Below are positions 29,755 to 39,423 of a DNA stretch of 64,000 bases, piece after piece. Every line of letters starts with the position of its first letter. Within the stretch, counting starts at the first letter, position 1. The notes under the pieces were generated by a model that had not been told where the DNA came from, did no database searches, and was given only the letters and a program-made list of their open reading frames with translations. The stretch is taken from contig CANMWG010000001.1 in NCBI GenBank assembly GCA_947501555.1, forward strand, positions 310,001 to 374,000, read 5' to 3'. Position numbers and translations under genes: made by a program. This stretch comes from an uncultured Paracoccaceae bacterium (lineage in GTDB: Bacteria > Pseudomonadota > Alphaproteobacteria > Rhodobacterales > Rhodobacteraceae).

Positions 29755-30408
29755 CTATTTTCGTGAGAAATTCATGTCTGGTGCCACCAGCCGTTCTATG
29801 GGCCCTGTCCAGGCGTAGGCCAACAGGCAGGGATCAATGTCGCCTGTTGTGATGCGGTGTTTGCTTCCCGGTGTATTCAGGATCAACGAGCCGGGCGCGA
29901 AGACGGCTGCATTGTTTTCAGACCATGAGCCCGAAACGGAGATATAGCTTTCCTCAATCTCGGTATGGCTATGTTGCGGATAGGTGGTGGCGGGTGCAAA
30001 AAGCACAAACCCGATGATCAGATTGTCCGCATGGACCGGCCCGCGTGGGCCCAGAACTTCGCAATAGGCGTATTTCTTGATCAGTGATTTGGGCAGTTTT
30101 TCGTAGCCATAGACCCATTCCAGCTTGGGGGCGACTTCGCGCAGGGCCCGGGCCATCCCTTGCATCGCACCGCGCTCACCAAGGTCAAGGGCGCGGGGCA
30201 GATGTGCTGTGACCGGCAGGGATTGAGAGGGGTTTTCCTGGATCACGGGGTTGGATTTCATCGCGTTCGACAACCTGTCGCGCACCCGTTTGCGATGACT
30301 GCGGATCGTGGGGCTGCCCCCCGAAGAGCCCATCCGGTAGAGGGTATCAAATTCCTGCAGCAGGTATTTCCAGTTGGGATGATCCTGCAACCGGGCGGGC
30401 TCTGACAT
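29755..30408 (-). CDS. dddL: Cupin-domain DMSP lyase, DddL type
   Basis: FVLFAPATTYPQHSHTEIEESYISVSGSWSENNAAVFAPGSLILNTPGSKHRITTGDIDPCLLAYAWTG and N-terminal WKYLLQEFDTLYRMGSSGGSPTIRSHRKRVRDRLS match DddL. Confidence 0.8.
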   Translation of the reverse strand: MSEPARLQDHPNWKYLLQEFDTLYRMGSSGGSPTIRSHRKRVRDRLSNAMKSNPVIQENPSQSLPVTAHLPRALDLGERGAMQGMARALREVAPKLEWVYGYEKLPKSLIKKYAYCEVLGPRGPVHADNLIIGFVLFAPATTYPQHSHTEIEESYISVSGSWSENNAAVFAPGSLILNTPGSKHRITTGDIDPCLLAYAWTGPIERLVAPDMNFSRK

Positions 30409-30651
30409 GATCGTTTGCTCCTGCAGGGGGAATGGTCGTGATCGCAGTTTTATGTGGCATCAAAGGTGCGTCAATACCTCGCGGTTCGTGTCTGTGCTTT
30501 TTCATGGATTTTGCCATCCGGGTTTCCGTAACGATGCCGCCTCGTCCGACGAAGACCGAGCAAGCATCGATCCGCGCTTAAGCGGACTTTCGTCAGGTTG
30601 AGCTGAAAGCCTGCTCTGCGGACGAAGCCGACCTTCGCTCCAGCTGCGCCA

Positions 30652-31107
30652 ATGTCCTCTATGCATGTTTCTTGGCCCATGCTATCTGAAAGTATGTTGA
30701 TTGAATTTTTTGATAAGCTGAAAGAATCGAAATGGTTGCCTTGGCTTGGCACGGCACCGTTCATTCTCGGTCCTTTCGTCATCATGTTTAATGGTGATGT
30801 GTCGGGCGGGCTGGGACTCCTAGCCTTCCTCGCAAGTATGTTGGTTGGCTTAGTCTTAGGCGGTAAACTCGCTCAGGTTTTCTCTACTCGGATTGTCAAG
30901 GTCTCCGAAGATGTGGAAATCCGCCTTACTGCGGCCGGCTGTATTTTCGGGTTCTGGTTCCTCCCTGTCCTCGTAGTCATGTTTACAAATCCCGACCTAG
31001 GAACCGAAATAGGACTGCACTCAATCACCTCGCATTTCTTTGTGGCATGCTTTGGGGCTGGAGTTGCCTTTTGCGTGACACCCGGAAGTTCTAAAGTCGA
31101 CAATTAG
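30652..31107 (+). CDS. Uncharacterised small membrane protein
   Basis: ORF with four hydrophobic segments; start could be 30679; no family recognised. Confidence 0.45.
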   Translation: MSSMHVSWPMLSESMLIEFFDKLKESKWLPWLGTAPFILGPFVIMFNGDVSGGLGLLAFLASMLVGLVLGGKLAQVFSTRIVKVSEDVEIRLTAAGCIFGFWFLPVLVVMFTNPDLGTEIGLHSITSHFFVACFGAGVAFCVTPGSSKVDN

Positions 31108-31449
31108 TCCCGACGTACACACAATCTTTATCCAGATACTTGGATCTTCCCGGGTGGACACGTCGAAGACAGCGAAACGTTTGAAGAAGCTCTTGTCCGA
31201 GAACTTGCCGAAGAGATTGGTGTTTCTCTAACAGCGTGGCGAAGCTTAGATCACTTTCGGTACGTGAATGGCGAAACGACCTTTCACTTTTATGCAGTGG
31301 ACGAATGGGACGGTGAGCCAATTAACCTCGGGCAGGAACACAATGAAATCCGATGGGTCGACCTAGTTGAGGCACATATGATGCCGAAACTTACGTTCCC
31401 AATCTATGCCAACATGTTCTCTGAGCTGGCTAGCACCCGACAATTCTAG
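31108..31449 (+). pseudogene. N-terminally truncated NUDIX hydrolase
   Basis: Open frame …RRTHNLYPDTWIFPGGHVEDSETFEEALVRELAEEIGVSLTAW… contains a complete Nudix box but follows TAG at 31105-31107 with no usable upstream start. Confidence 0.65.
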
Positions 31450-31643
31450 ATAGCCAAGAAACAGACATTCGTCGTGCTGCAGCATTCGGGAAGTTTGGGC
31501 TCACACCCGCCGTTCGCTGCATTCCGCGTTAATGGCCGCTTACGATCCATGTCCTCGTGTCAGCGGCCCGTCCTCGTTTGGCTGTACGATTAATGAAATG
31601 AGATCTGGGGGCTACTCCTTTGAGGGTGCGCATTTCCCGTCGC

Positions 31644-32387
31644 CTATTCTTTGAACCAGCCGGTTGCCAGCGCTCTGGCCCAGTCGGCCCGTCCGTTTCG
31701 GGCGGCAAGTCGGCTCGCGTCTTCCGCAGGGTAGGGCTCGGACCGGAACGTGATGTCCCATTCGCCGTCTTTTGCGTCGACCACAGCGTAGGAGGCGTTT
31801 GGTGTGCCGGTTTGCACGTAGTGATAGACCGGTGTGTCATCGTCATAGCCCGGGCATCCCACGCTGCCAGGGTTCACGATCGTGCGCCCATCTGGCAGCC
31901 GGATGCAGCGCGGGATATGGGTGTGGGCACAGAGGATCAGGCTGGCGTCGATCCCGTCGGCCTCGCGCGTGATTTCGGCCAATGTGGCGGGCCGCACTGT
32001 GCCGTTTTCGTCAACCCGTTCAAGCCAGTAGGTGTTGTCGCTGCGTGGTGTGCCGTGGCACATGAAGACCTGATCAAAGATGGTGCGCGTGGTTGGTAAA
32101 CTTTCGATCCATGCAAGGTCGTCGTCGCCAAGCTGGTCGAAGGCGACCCTGTCCGAGGGGCCCATCGCGGACGGATCTTGTTCGATCAGGTATCGGTCGT
32201 GATTGCCCCGAATTGACGGAAAGTCACGCGTTCTCAGCAGGTGGGCTGTTCCCGCCGCATCGAGCGGGCCGCTGAAGACATCCCCCAGGTTAACAGCCGT
32301 TGGTACCCCAAGCCTGTCCATGTCCTGCAGCACCGCCTGCAAGGCCAGGGCGTTCCCGTGGATGTCAGCGATGACTGCAAATTTCAT
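31644..32387 (-). CDS. Metallophosphoesterase family protein
   Basis: MKFAVIADIHGNALALQAVL, SIRGNHDRY, ICAHTHIPR, VNPGSVGCP motifs. Confidence 0.9.
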   Translation of the reverse strand: MKFAVIADIHGNALALQAVLQDMDRLGVPTAVNLGDVFSGPLDAAGTAHLLRTRDFPSIRGNHDRYLIEQDPSAMGPSDRVAFDQLGDDDLAWIESLPTTRTIFDQVFMCHGTPRSDNTYWLERVDENGTVRPATLAEITREADGIDASLILCAHTHIPRCIRLPDGRTIVNPGSVGCPGYDDDTPVYHYVQTGTPNASYAVVDAKDGEWDITFRSEPYPAEDASRLAARNGRADWARALATGWFKE

Positions 32388-32434
32388 GCATCCGATACCA
32401 CAACATCGTGGCACATCAGGCAAGCTGGCAATTA

Positions 32435-33769
32435 CTAGTTCTGCAAATAGACCTCGAGGCTATCATCCAGCGCGTCTTTCCAGGGCGTATGGTGTTTGGG
32501 TGCCATGGTGCCGGTGATCACGGATTTATAGCCGTTGTCCCGGAACGTCATGATCCCTTTCTTCTTGTGTCCTTTCCATTCCTTGAAGGCTTTGCAGGCC
32601 CCTTCGACGTCGAAGCTAGGATAGTCTGTTTCATCGATCAGCTCTTTGACGTAGTCGCCCTGGTACCAGATTGCATCGTAGTCGTCCTCGCCCGCGTCTT
32701 CCCGCGCTACGCGGTCGGTGACGTCGGCGGCCATTGTTGCCGCATCGGGCAGGTTGATCCGCCCCATGATCACGTCACGTGCCCACCAGGCCTGCGCGTC
32801 GAACATATTGAATGTGAACCATTGGTCCTGCATTCCGATGTAGAACAGATCCGGATCGCCCAGATAGGCCACGCCTTTATAGAGGTCCGCTGTGGCCAGC
32901 CGGTTGGCTGTCTTGAGCTTGAGGCTGTCGGGCAGGAAGGGGAAGTGATGTTTGTACCCGGTGCAGAGGATCACAGCGTCAATGTCTTTGCTGGTTCCGT
33001 CCTTGAAGTAGGCGGTATTCCCGTCAACTTTTGTCAACAGCGGGACTTCGGCCCAGTTGTCGGGCCAGTCGTACCCCATGGCTGCTGTCCGGTGGCTGAC
33101 CGTGATCGATTTGGCCCCGTATTTCCAGCATTGTGAGCCGATGTCTTCGGCCGAATAGGATGTGCCGACGATCAGGATATCCTTATCCTTAAACTCAAGC
33201 GCGTCTCGGAAGTCATGCGCGTGCAGGACCCGCCCTTTAAAGCTGTCGAACCCTTCGAAATAAGGCACGTTCGGTGTGCTGAAGTGGCCGGTGCAGACGA
33301 TGACGTGGTCGAAGTCTTCTGTATAGGTCCGGTCATTGGGCAGATCGGTCACCGTGACTTTGAATTTGCCCTCTTCTTTTTCGACCCAACGCACAGCTGT
33401 TGAGAACCGGATCCAATCCCGCACCCCTGCTTTTTCGACCCGTCCTTGGATATAATCAAAGAGCACCGCCCGCGGTGGGTAGCTGGCGATTTGTTTGCCG
33501 AAGTGTTCCTCAAAGGAGTAATCCGCGAATTCTAGCCCTTCTTTGGGTCCGTTCGACCACAGGTAGCGATACATGGACCCGTGCACTGGTTCGCCGTATT
33601 CATCGAGCCCCGTCCGCCATGTGTATTTCCAAAGCCCCCCCCAATCGGATTGCTTTTCAAAGCAGACGATTTCGGGGATGTCCGCGCCTTTGGCTTGTGC
33701 GGATTGAAAGGCCCGCAACTGGGCGAGCCCTGAGGGCCCCGCACCAAGGACAGCAATGCGTTTTGACAT
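32435..33769 (-). CDS. tmm: Trimethylamine monooxygenase (class B FMO family)
   Basis: GAGPSG FAD site, FMO motif [16 protein letters not shown] site [19 protein letters not shown]; sequence reads as marine bacterial Tmm; methylamine context. Confidence 0.9.
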   Translation of the reverse strand: MSKRIAVLGAGPSGLAQLRAFQSAQAKGADIPEIVCFEKQSDWGGLWKYTWRTGLDEYGEPVHGSMYRYLWSNGPKEGLEFADYSFEEHFGKQIASYPPRAVLFDYIQGRVEKAGVRDWIRFSTAVRWVEKEEGKFKVTVTDLPNDRTYTEDFDHVIVCTGHFSTPNVPYFEGFDSFKGRVLHAHDFRDALEFKDKDILIVGTSYSAEDIGSQCWKYGAKSITVSHRTAAMGYDWPDNWAEVPLLTKVDGNTAYFKDGTSKDIDAVILCTGYKHHFPFLPDSLKLKTANRLATADLYKGVAYLGDPDLFYIGMQDQWFTFNMFDAQAWWARDVIMGRINLPDAATMAADVTDRVAREDAGEDDYDAIWYQGDYVKELIDETDYPSFDVEGACKAFKEWKGHKKKGIMTFRDNGYKSVITGTMAPKHHTPWKDALDDSLEVYLQN

Positions 33770-33827
33770 GGGATTCTCCTGATCTTTTGTTGCCAGTATT
33801 GCAGGGTAAATATCACCAAAGGTCAAT

Positions 33828-33850
33828 AATTATTCTTGATGTGAATAATT
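33828..33850. promoter_or_regulatory. Palindrome AATTATTC-ttgatgt-GAATAATT upstream of tmm
   Basis: Perfect 8-bp arms between the eutC stop and tmm start; related sequence TTATTCTTATCGTTAAATAA at 27311-27330 upstream of tdm. Confidence 0.5.
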
Positions 33851-33851
33851 T

Positions 33852-34610
33852 TCAGGCGGGGCTTGGATCATCGGGTGCTTTCAACGCGGCCCGTCGCTGG
33901 TTCATTTCCACGCCGCTGCATCCAAGTTGCCGCATGGTTTGGATCAGCGCCGCCGTTTGTCGCGCGGCTTCGGTGATTGGCAGCCCTTGTTCGCGCACGT
34001 TGGACAGGCAATGGCGTGCGCTGTCGGGGGTTTGCTCGCTTGGGTTTTGCGTAATGTAGACCCCAAGCCCGTCCGCTGCGGATAGCCCCGGCCGCTCGCC
34101 CAGCACCATGACAACGGTTTGCGCCCCCATCGCACGGGCGATCCCATCACCCAAGGCCACCCGTGCCTGTTGGGCCAAGATTACAGGCGAGACCGTCAGC
34201 CCGGATTGCGTCAGCATTGGCGCGAGGGCCGCCATGAACGCCACCCCGTTGAGCGTGACTGCCACTGCAGACAGCCCATCGCCCAAGACCAGCCCCACAT
34301 CGGGTGCGGGGTCTTGCGCGAGCCCTGCAATTTGATCTGCGGGCAGTTGCCGCCCCAGATCGGGCCTGCGGACGAACTCATCGCGGTGCGTTGCGGCACT
34401 TTGCACCCGGTAGTGCGGCAGGTTTACTGCATCGAGCGCGGTGCTTAGCTCGGCGACATCGATGTCCGAGGTTACCGCTTCGCGTGCCCTTGCGTGATCG
34501 AGCGCGAAGTTCAGTGTTGTTGCCGTGTCTTGTGCTGCGACCCTTTGGCCGAAGGTCAGCCGGGCTTGTGTGATGGCGGCGATGGTTTTGCGTGTCGTCA
34601 GATCTGTCAT
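33852..34610 (-). CDS. eutC: Ethanolamine ammonia-lyase small subunit
   Basis: DVGLVLGDGLSAVAV, VVMVLGERPGLSAADGLGVYIT; follows eutB with ATGA overlap. Confidence 0.93.
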   Translation of the reverse strand: MTDLTTRKTIAAITQARLTFGQRVAAQDTATTLNFALDHARAREAVTSDIDVAELSTALDAVNLPHYRVQSAATHRDEFVRRPDLGRQLPADQIAGLAQDPAPDVGLVLGDGLSAVAVTLNGVAFMAALAPMLTQSGLTVSPVILAQQARVALGDGIARAMGAQTVVMVLGERPGLSAADGLGVYITQNPSEQTPDSARHCLSNVREQGLPITEAARQTAALIQTMRQLGCSGVEMNQRRAALKAPDDPSPA

Positions 34611-35983
34611 GCCGCAGGCAATCGCAGCTGGCCGAGCACTTGCTCAATCTGGGGCAGCTGTACGTCGGCTGTGCCCACGCCCATGTCTTCCATCCATTTG
34701 GCGAACTCGGGGGCAGGGGGTCGCTGCAGCGTGTTTCGAATAAAGCCTGCGTCTTGGTAGGACAGGCTTTGGTAGTTCAGCATGATATCATCCGCCCCGG
34801 GCACGGTGATGACAAAGCTGACCCCGGCGGCGCAAAGGACCGTAAGCAGAAGGTCCATATCGTCTTGATCGGCGTAGGAATGGTTGGTGTAGCAAACGTC
34901 TACCCCCATCGGCAGGCCAAGCAGTTTACCGCAAAAATGATCTTCAAGCCCGGCGCGGATGATCTCTTTTCCGTCGGCCAGATATTCGGGCCCGATGAAC
35001 CCCACAACTGTGTTGACCAGCAGAGGGTTGTACTGCCGTGCGACCGCGTAGGCGCGGGTTTCTATGGTTTGCTGGTCCATGCCATGGTGCGCCTCGGCCG
35101 AGAGTGCCGCCCCCTGGCCGGTCTCAAAATACATCAGGTTGCTGCCTTCAGGTGCACGCCCTAATCCGCGGACGGCCTGATGCGCCTCTTCCAGCATAGG
35201 TAGCGTCACCCCAAAGCCTGCATTGGCCTTTTGTGATCCGGCGACCGATTGGAAGACAAGATCGACAGGGGCGTTTTGTTCCATTGCTGCGAGTGCGGTG
35301 CTGACATGACCCAGCAGGCAATGCTGCGTGGGGATGTTCAGTTGGGTCCGGATGACCTCAAGCACCTCGCAGATGCGGATGTAGTCGGGCACTGTATCTG
35401 TGGCGGGGTTCACCCCGATCACAGCGTCGCCCGTCCCCATCAACAACCCATCGATGGCCGAGAGGGCGATCCCCCGGCTATCATCGGACGGGTGATTGGG
35501 CTGGTTGCGCGTCGACACATGCCCGCGCAGCCCGATGGTGTTGCGAAAGCGCGTGATGACTTCGATCTTGGCCGCCACGGCGATCAGGTCTTGGTTGCGC
35601 ATGATCTTGCTGACGGCGGCGACCATTTCAGGGGTCAGCCCGAAGCGGATGGCGTGCAGTGTGTCTCCGGTTACTGCCGGATCAAGCAGCCAACCCCGCA
35701 GCCCCCCGACGGTTAGGTGTGACACCGGCGCGAAGGCAACCGCATCATGTTGCGCGAAAATCAGCTCGGTGACGTCATCGCCGTCAACCTCAAGCACATC
35801 ATCCAGAAAGGCCTGCAGTGGCAGGTCCGCCAGACAGTACTGTGCGGCGATCCGCTCAACTGGGCCGCTGGCGGCTAGACCCGCCAAGGCGTCGCCCGAC
35901 CGATGCGGTGTGGCGTGTGCCAGTAGCACTTTGAGAGAGGGCCAGGCGAAACGCTGCCCGCCGATGTCAGCGCGCAGCTTCAT
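34607..35983 (-). CDS. eutB: Ethanolamine ammonia-lyase large subunit
   Basis: ADLPLQAFLDDVLEVDGDDVTELIF, GTGDAVIGVNPATDTV, FETGQGAALSAEAHHGMDQQT, GMDVCYTNH-like motifs. Confidence 0.95.
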   Translation of the reverse strand: MKLRADIGGQRFAWPSLKVLLAHATPHRSGDALAGLAASGPVERIAAQYCLADLPLQAFLDDVLEVDGDDVTELIFAQHDAVAFAPVSHLTVGGLRGWLLDPAVTGDTLHAIRFGLTPEMVAAVSKIMRNQDLIAVAAKIEVITRFRNTIGLRGHVSTRNQPNHPSDDSRGIALSAIDGLLMGTGDAVIGVNPATDTVPDYIRICEVLEVIRTQLNIPTQHCLLGHVSTALAAMEQNAPVDLVFQSVAGSQKANAGFGVTLPMLEEAHQAVRGLGRAPEGSNLMYFETGQGAALSAEAHHGMDQQTIETRAYAVARQYNPLLVNTVVGFIGPEYLADGKEIIRAGLEDHFCGKLLGLPMGVDVCYTNHSYADQDDMDLLLTVLCAAGVSFVITVPGADDIMLNYQSLSYQDAGFIRNTLQRPPAPEFAKWMEDMGVGTADVQLPQIEQVLGQLRLPAA

Positions 35984-35998
35984 TGCCGGGGCCTTGGG

Positions 35999-37324
35999 TC
36001 AGATGTCGAGCGCATTGTCCTTTTCCCATTGGCTGAAATGCTGCACGAAACTATCCCATTCCTGCAGCTTCATTTTGACGTAAGAGGCCGAGAATTCAGC
36101 ACCCATGGCCGTCTTCAATGCCTTATCTTTATCGAATTCGCGTATCGCATCCAGCATATTCAACGGCAGTTTTGGCGCACCGCGCACTTTGTGGCCTTCG
36201 GCGTACATGTCGATGTCGTAGCGCTTGCCCGGATCTGCCTGCGACTTGATCCCCGACAGGCCAGTCGCGATTATGACCGCTTGCAGCAGATAGGGGTTCA
36301 CCGCCCCGTCAGGCAGGCGCAATTCGAACCGTCCGGGCCCAGGGACACGCACCATATGCGTGCGGTTGTTGCCAGTCCATGTGACCGTGTTGGGGGCCCA
36401 AGTGGCACCAGATGTGGTGCGCGGCGCGTTGATCCGTTTGTAGCTGTTCACCGTGGGGTTGGTGATCGCGGCTAAGGCGCTGGCGTGTTTCATGATGCCA
36501 CCCAAGAAATAGCGCCCTTGGTCAGACAGCCCCAGTTCTTTGGTCTGGCTGCTGTCGTCAGGGTCGGTCGCGAAGACATTTGTTTTGCCGTCCATATCCC
36601 AGACCGAGATATGGGCGTGGCAGCCGTTACCTGTCAGGCCTTCAATCGGTTTGGGCATGAATGTCGCCCGGAAGCCGTGCTTTTCGGCCACGGATTTTGT
36701 CATGAATTTGAAGAAGGAATGTTTGTCTGCCGTCTTTAGTGCATCATCGAATTCCCAGTTCATTTCGAACTGCCCATTCGCGTCTTCGTGGTCGTTTTGG
36801 TAGGGGCCCCAGCCGAGTTCCAGCATGTAATCGCAAATTTCGCGTACCACATCATAGCGCCGCATTACGGCTTGCTGGTCGTAGCAAGGCTTAGCGGCGG
36901 TATCGAATTCATCGCTGATTTGGCTGCCGTCGGGCGTCAGCAGAAAATATTCCGCCTCAATCCCCGTTTTGACGCGCAGCCCTTCTGCGGCGGCCTCATC
37001 GATTAGTTTGCGCAAGACGTTGCGGGGCGCTTGGGCCACGTCTTCGCCTTCCATCACGCAGTTGCCTGCGACCCATGCGACCTCGGGTTTCCAGGGCAGT
37101 TGGATCACCGACGATGGGTCCGGTACGGCCAGCATATCGGGATGCGCGGGGGTCATATCCAGATAGGTTGCGAAACCGGCAAAACCTGCGCCGTCTTCCT
37201 GCATGTCTGCGATGGCTTGCGCGGGCACCAGTTTCGCCCGTTGCCCGCCGAACAGGTCGGTGAAGCTAATCATGAAGTATTTGACGCCATTATCGGCGGC
37301 GAATTTGGCAAGATCTGTCGTCAT
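35999..37324 (-). CDS. gmaS: Gamma-glutamylmethylamide synthetase (glutamine-synthetase-like)
   Basis: GS fold motifs IEAEYFLL, NGCHAHISVWD, VPGPGRFELRLPDGAVNPYLLQA; adjacent to mgsCBA. Confidence 0.9.
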   Translation of the reverse strand: MTTDLAKFAADNGVKYFMISFTDLFGGQRAKLVPAQAIADMQEDGAGFAGFATYLDMTPAHPDMLAVPDPSSVIQLPWKPEVAWVAGNCVMEGEDVAQAPRNVLRKLIDEAAAEGLRVKTGIEAEYFLLTPDGSQISDEFDTAAKPCYDQQAVMRRYDVVREICDYMLELGWGPYQNDHEDANGQFEMNWEFDDALKTADKHSFFKFMTKSVAEKHGFRATFMPKPIEGLTGNGCHAHISVWDMDGKTNVFATDPDDSSQTKELGLSDQGRYFLGGIMKHASALAAITNPTVNSYKRINAPRTTSGATWAPNTVTWTGNNRTHMVRVPGPGRFELRLPDGAVNPYLLQAVIIATGLSGIKSQADPGKRYDIDMYAEGHKVRGAPKLPLNMLDAIREFDKDKALKTAMGAEFSASYVKMKLQEWDSFVQHFSQWEKDNALDI

Positions 37325-37353
37325 TGGATATGTCCTGTCGTCTAAATCATTCA

Positions 37354-37378
37354 GGCGAGCCCGAGGTGCGGGCCCGCC
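37354..37378. repeat. Inverted repeat/hairpin in the mgsC-gmaS intergenic space
   Basis: GGCGaGCCCG-aggtg-CGGGCcCGCC; no U-tract. Confidence 0.5.
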
Positions 37379-37390
37379 TGCGGGGAAGGG

Positions 37391-38734
37391 TTAATAGCCT
37401 GAGCCGGGTTTGCCGGGGTACCAATCGGTGCCGGCCAGCGGGATTTTCGCCATGGCCGCCGCTTCCAGCGTGATGGCGCACAGGTCTTCGGGTTCGAGAT
37501 TGTGCAGATGGCTTTTCCCGCAAGCCCGCGCGATGGTTTGCGCCTCAAGCGTCATGACCTTGAGGTAGTTGTTCAGGCGACGTCCGCCCTCAATCGGGTC
37601 GAGCCGCGCCATCAGGTCAGGGTCTTGGGTGGTGATGCCTGCAGGGTCGCGCCCTTCGTGCCAGTCGTCATAGGCCCCCGCCGTGGTGCCGAGCGCGTTA
37701 TACTCTGCCTCCCATTTCGGATCATTGTCCCCCAGCGCGATCAATGCTGCTGTTCCGATGGACACCGCGTCGGCCCCAAGCGCTATGCATTTGGCAACAT
37801 CCGCCCCGTTGCGGACCCCGCCGGAGACGACCAGCTGCACCTCGCGGTGCATCCCAAGGTCTTGCAGGGCGCGGACCGCTTCGCCGATGCAGGCAAGTAT
37901 GGGTTGGCCGACGTTTTCGATAAACACGTCTTGCGTGGCCGCCGTGCCGCCTTGCATACCGTCAAGGACCACTACGTCTGCCCCGGCTTTGACCGCAAGC
38001 GTTGTATCAAAATAGGGCCTTGCGCCGCCGACTTTGATAAAGATCGGGACTTTCCAGCTGGTGATTTCGCGCAACTCGATGATCTTGATCTCCAGATCAT
38101 CCGGTCCGGTCCAATCAGGGTGGCGGCAGGCAGAGCGTTGGTCAATACCCTTTGGCAGATTTCGCATTTCAGCGACCCGGTCCGAGATTTTCTGACCCAG
38201 AAGCATACCACCGCCCCCTGGTTTGGCACCTTGACCGACGACGATCTCAATCGCATCGGCGCGGCGTAGATCGTCCGGGTTCATCCCGTAGCGCGAAGGC
38301 AGATATTGATAGACCAGCTTTTTAGAATGTCCGCGCTCTTCCTCGGTCATTCCGCCGTCACCTGTGGTGGTGCAGGTTCCGGCGAGCGTTGCGCCGCGCC
38401 CCAAAGCCTCTTTTGCAGGTCCCGAGAGCGCGCCGAATGACATCCCTGCGATGGTAATCGGGATATCGAGCTTGATTGGATTGGTCGCGTTGCGTGTGCC
38501 TAGCGTGACGCTCGTTTCACATTTCTCGCGGTACCCTTCGAGCGGGTAGCGCGACATTGATGCGCCCAGAAACAGCAGGTCGTCAAAATGTGGCAGCTTG
38601 CGTTTGGCCCCGCCGCCCCGGATGTCGTAGATGCCTGTGGCTGCAGCCCGCCGGATTTCAGCGTTGGTCGGGTTCGAGAATGTCGCAGACTGAATTGGGA
38701 CAGTTTGCGGCGCAGTTGTTTGATCGGTTTTCAT
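37391..38734 (-). CDS. mgsC: N-methylglutamate synthase subunit C (glutamate-synthase FMN-domain-like)
   Basis: GltS FMN domain: ISIAGMSFGALS-type motif, VVGQGAKPGGGGMLLG, VVSGGVRNGADVAKCIALGADAVSIGTA. Confidence 0.9.
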   Translation of the reverse strand: MKTDQTTAPQTVPIQSATFSNPTNAEIRRAAATGIYDIRGGGAKRKLPHFDDLLFLGASMSRYPLEGYREKCETSVTLGTRNATNPIKLDIPITIAGMSFGALSGPAKEALGRGATLAGTCTTTGDGGMTEEERGHSKKLVYQYLPSRYGMNPDDLRRADAIEIVVGQGAKPGGGGMLLGQKISDRVAEMRNLPKGIDQRSACRHPDWTGPDDLEIKIIELREITSWKVPIFIKVGGARPYFDTTLAVKAGADVVVLDGMQGGTAATQDVFIENVGQPILACIGEAVRALQDLGMHREVQLVVSGGVRNGADVAKCIALGADAVSIGTAALIALGDNDPKWEAEYNALGTTAGAYDDWHEGRDPAGITTQDPDLMARLDPIEGGRRLNNYLKVMTLEAQTIARACGKSHLHNLEPEDLCAITLEAAAMAKIPLAGTDWYPGKPGSGY

Positions 38735-38745
38735 GCGCGGGCCCT

Positions 38746-39423
38746 TCAGTAGGCGTTATCGATGTTGAAGTTATACAGTTTGCGGGCTGACCCGTAGCGT
38801 TTGAACTCTTCGGGTTTTGCATCCGCGCCGGCCCGTTCCAGCAGGTCGGCAAGCAGTTCCAGATGTTCGGGCCGCATCTCTTTTTCGATGCAGTCGGCCC
38901 CAAGGGATTTCACCGATCCGCGCACAAAGAGCCGTGCTTCATAGAGGCTGTCGCCCAAGGCGTCCCCTGCATCACCGCAGACCACCAGATTGCCGGTTTG
39001 GGCCATGAAAGCGGACATGTGGCCGATGTTTCCATGCACGACGATGTCGATGCCTTTCATAGAAATTCCGCAGCGGCTGGAGGCATTCCCTTTGATCACC
39101 AGCAATCCGCCATGGCCGGTGGCCCCGGCATATTGGCTGGCATCGCCGTCGATAATGACCGTGCCGCTCATCATATTTTCGGCCACACCGGGCCCGGCGG
39201 ACCCTTTGATATTGACCGTCGCCTGTTTGTTCATGCCCGCGCAGTAGTAGCCGGTTGAGCCTTTGACGGTCACGTCAATAGGTGCGTCCAGCCCGCAGGC
39301 GATCGCATGAGCGCCTTTAGGGTTTTCGATGCTCCAAGCGGTTTGGTTCGTCATTTCGGCCTGCGCGTGCAGGGTTGCGTTGAGGTCGCGCAGGGACGTT
39401 GTTTCCATGTCGATAGTTTGCAT
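38746..39423 (-). CDS. mgsB: N-methylglutamate synthase subunit B (GXGXG domain)
   Basis: GltB C-terminal repeat pattern (GSTGYYCAGMNKQATVNIKGSAGPGVAENM, ATGHGGLLVIKGNASSRCGISMKG). Confidence 0.88.
   Translation of the reverse strand: MQTIDMETTSLRDLNATLHAQAEMTNQTAWSIENPKGAHAIACGLDAPIDVTVKGSTGYYCAGMNKQATVNIKGSAGPGVAENMMSGTVIIDGDASQYAGATGHGGLLVIKGNASSRCGISMKGIDIVVHGNIGHMSAFMAQTGNLVVCGDAGDALGDSLYEARLFVRGSVKSLGADCIEKEMRPEHLELLADLLERAGADAKPEEFKRYGSARKLYNFNIDNAY

Noticed and set aside
30409-30651. Possible repeat or gene remnant between dddL and the membrane ORF
   Set aside because: No translation or palindrome gave a recognisable signal; left unannotated
37502-38269. 255-aa plus-strand ORF opposite mgsC
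   Set aside because: Antisense to a strongly supported FMN-domain gene; no family features
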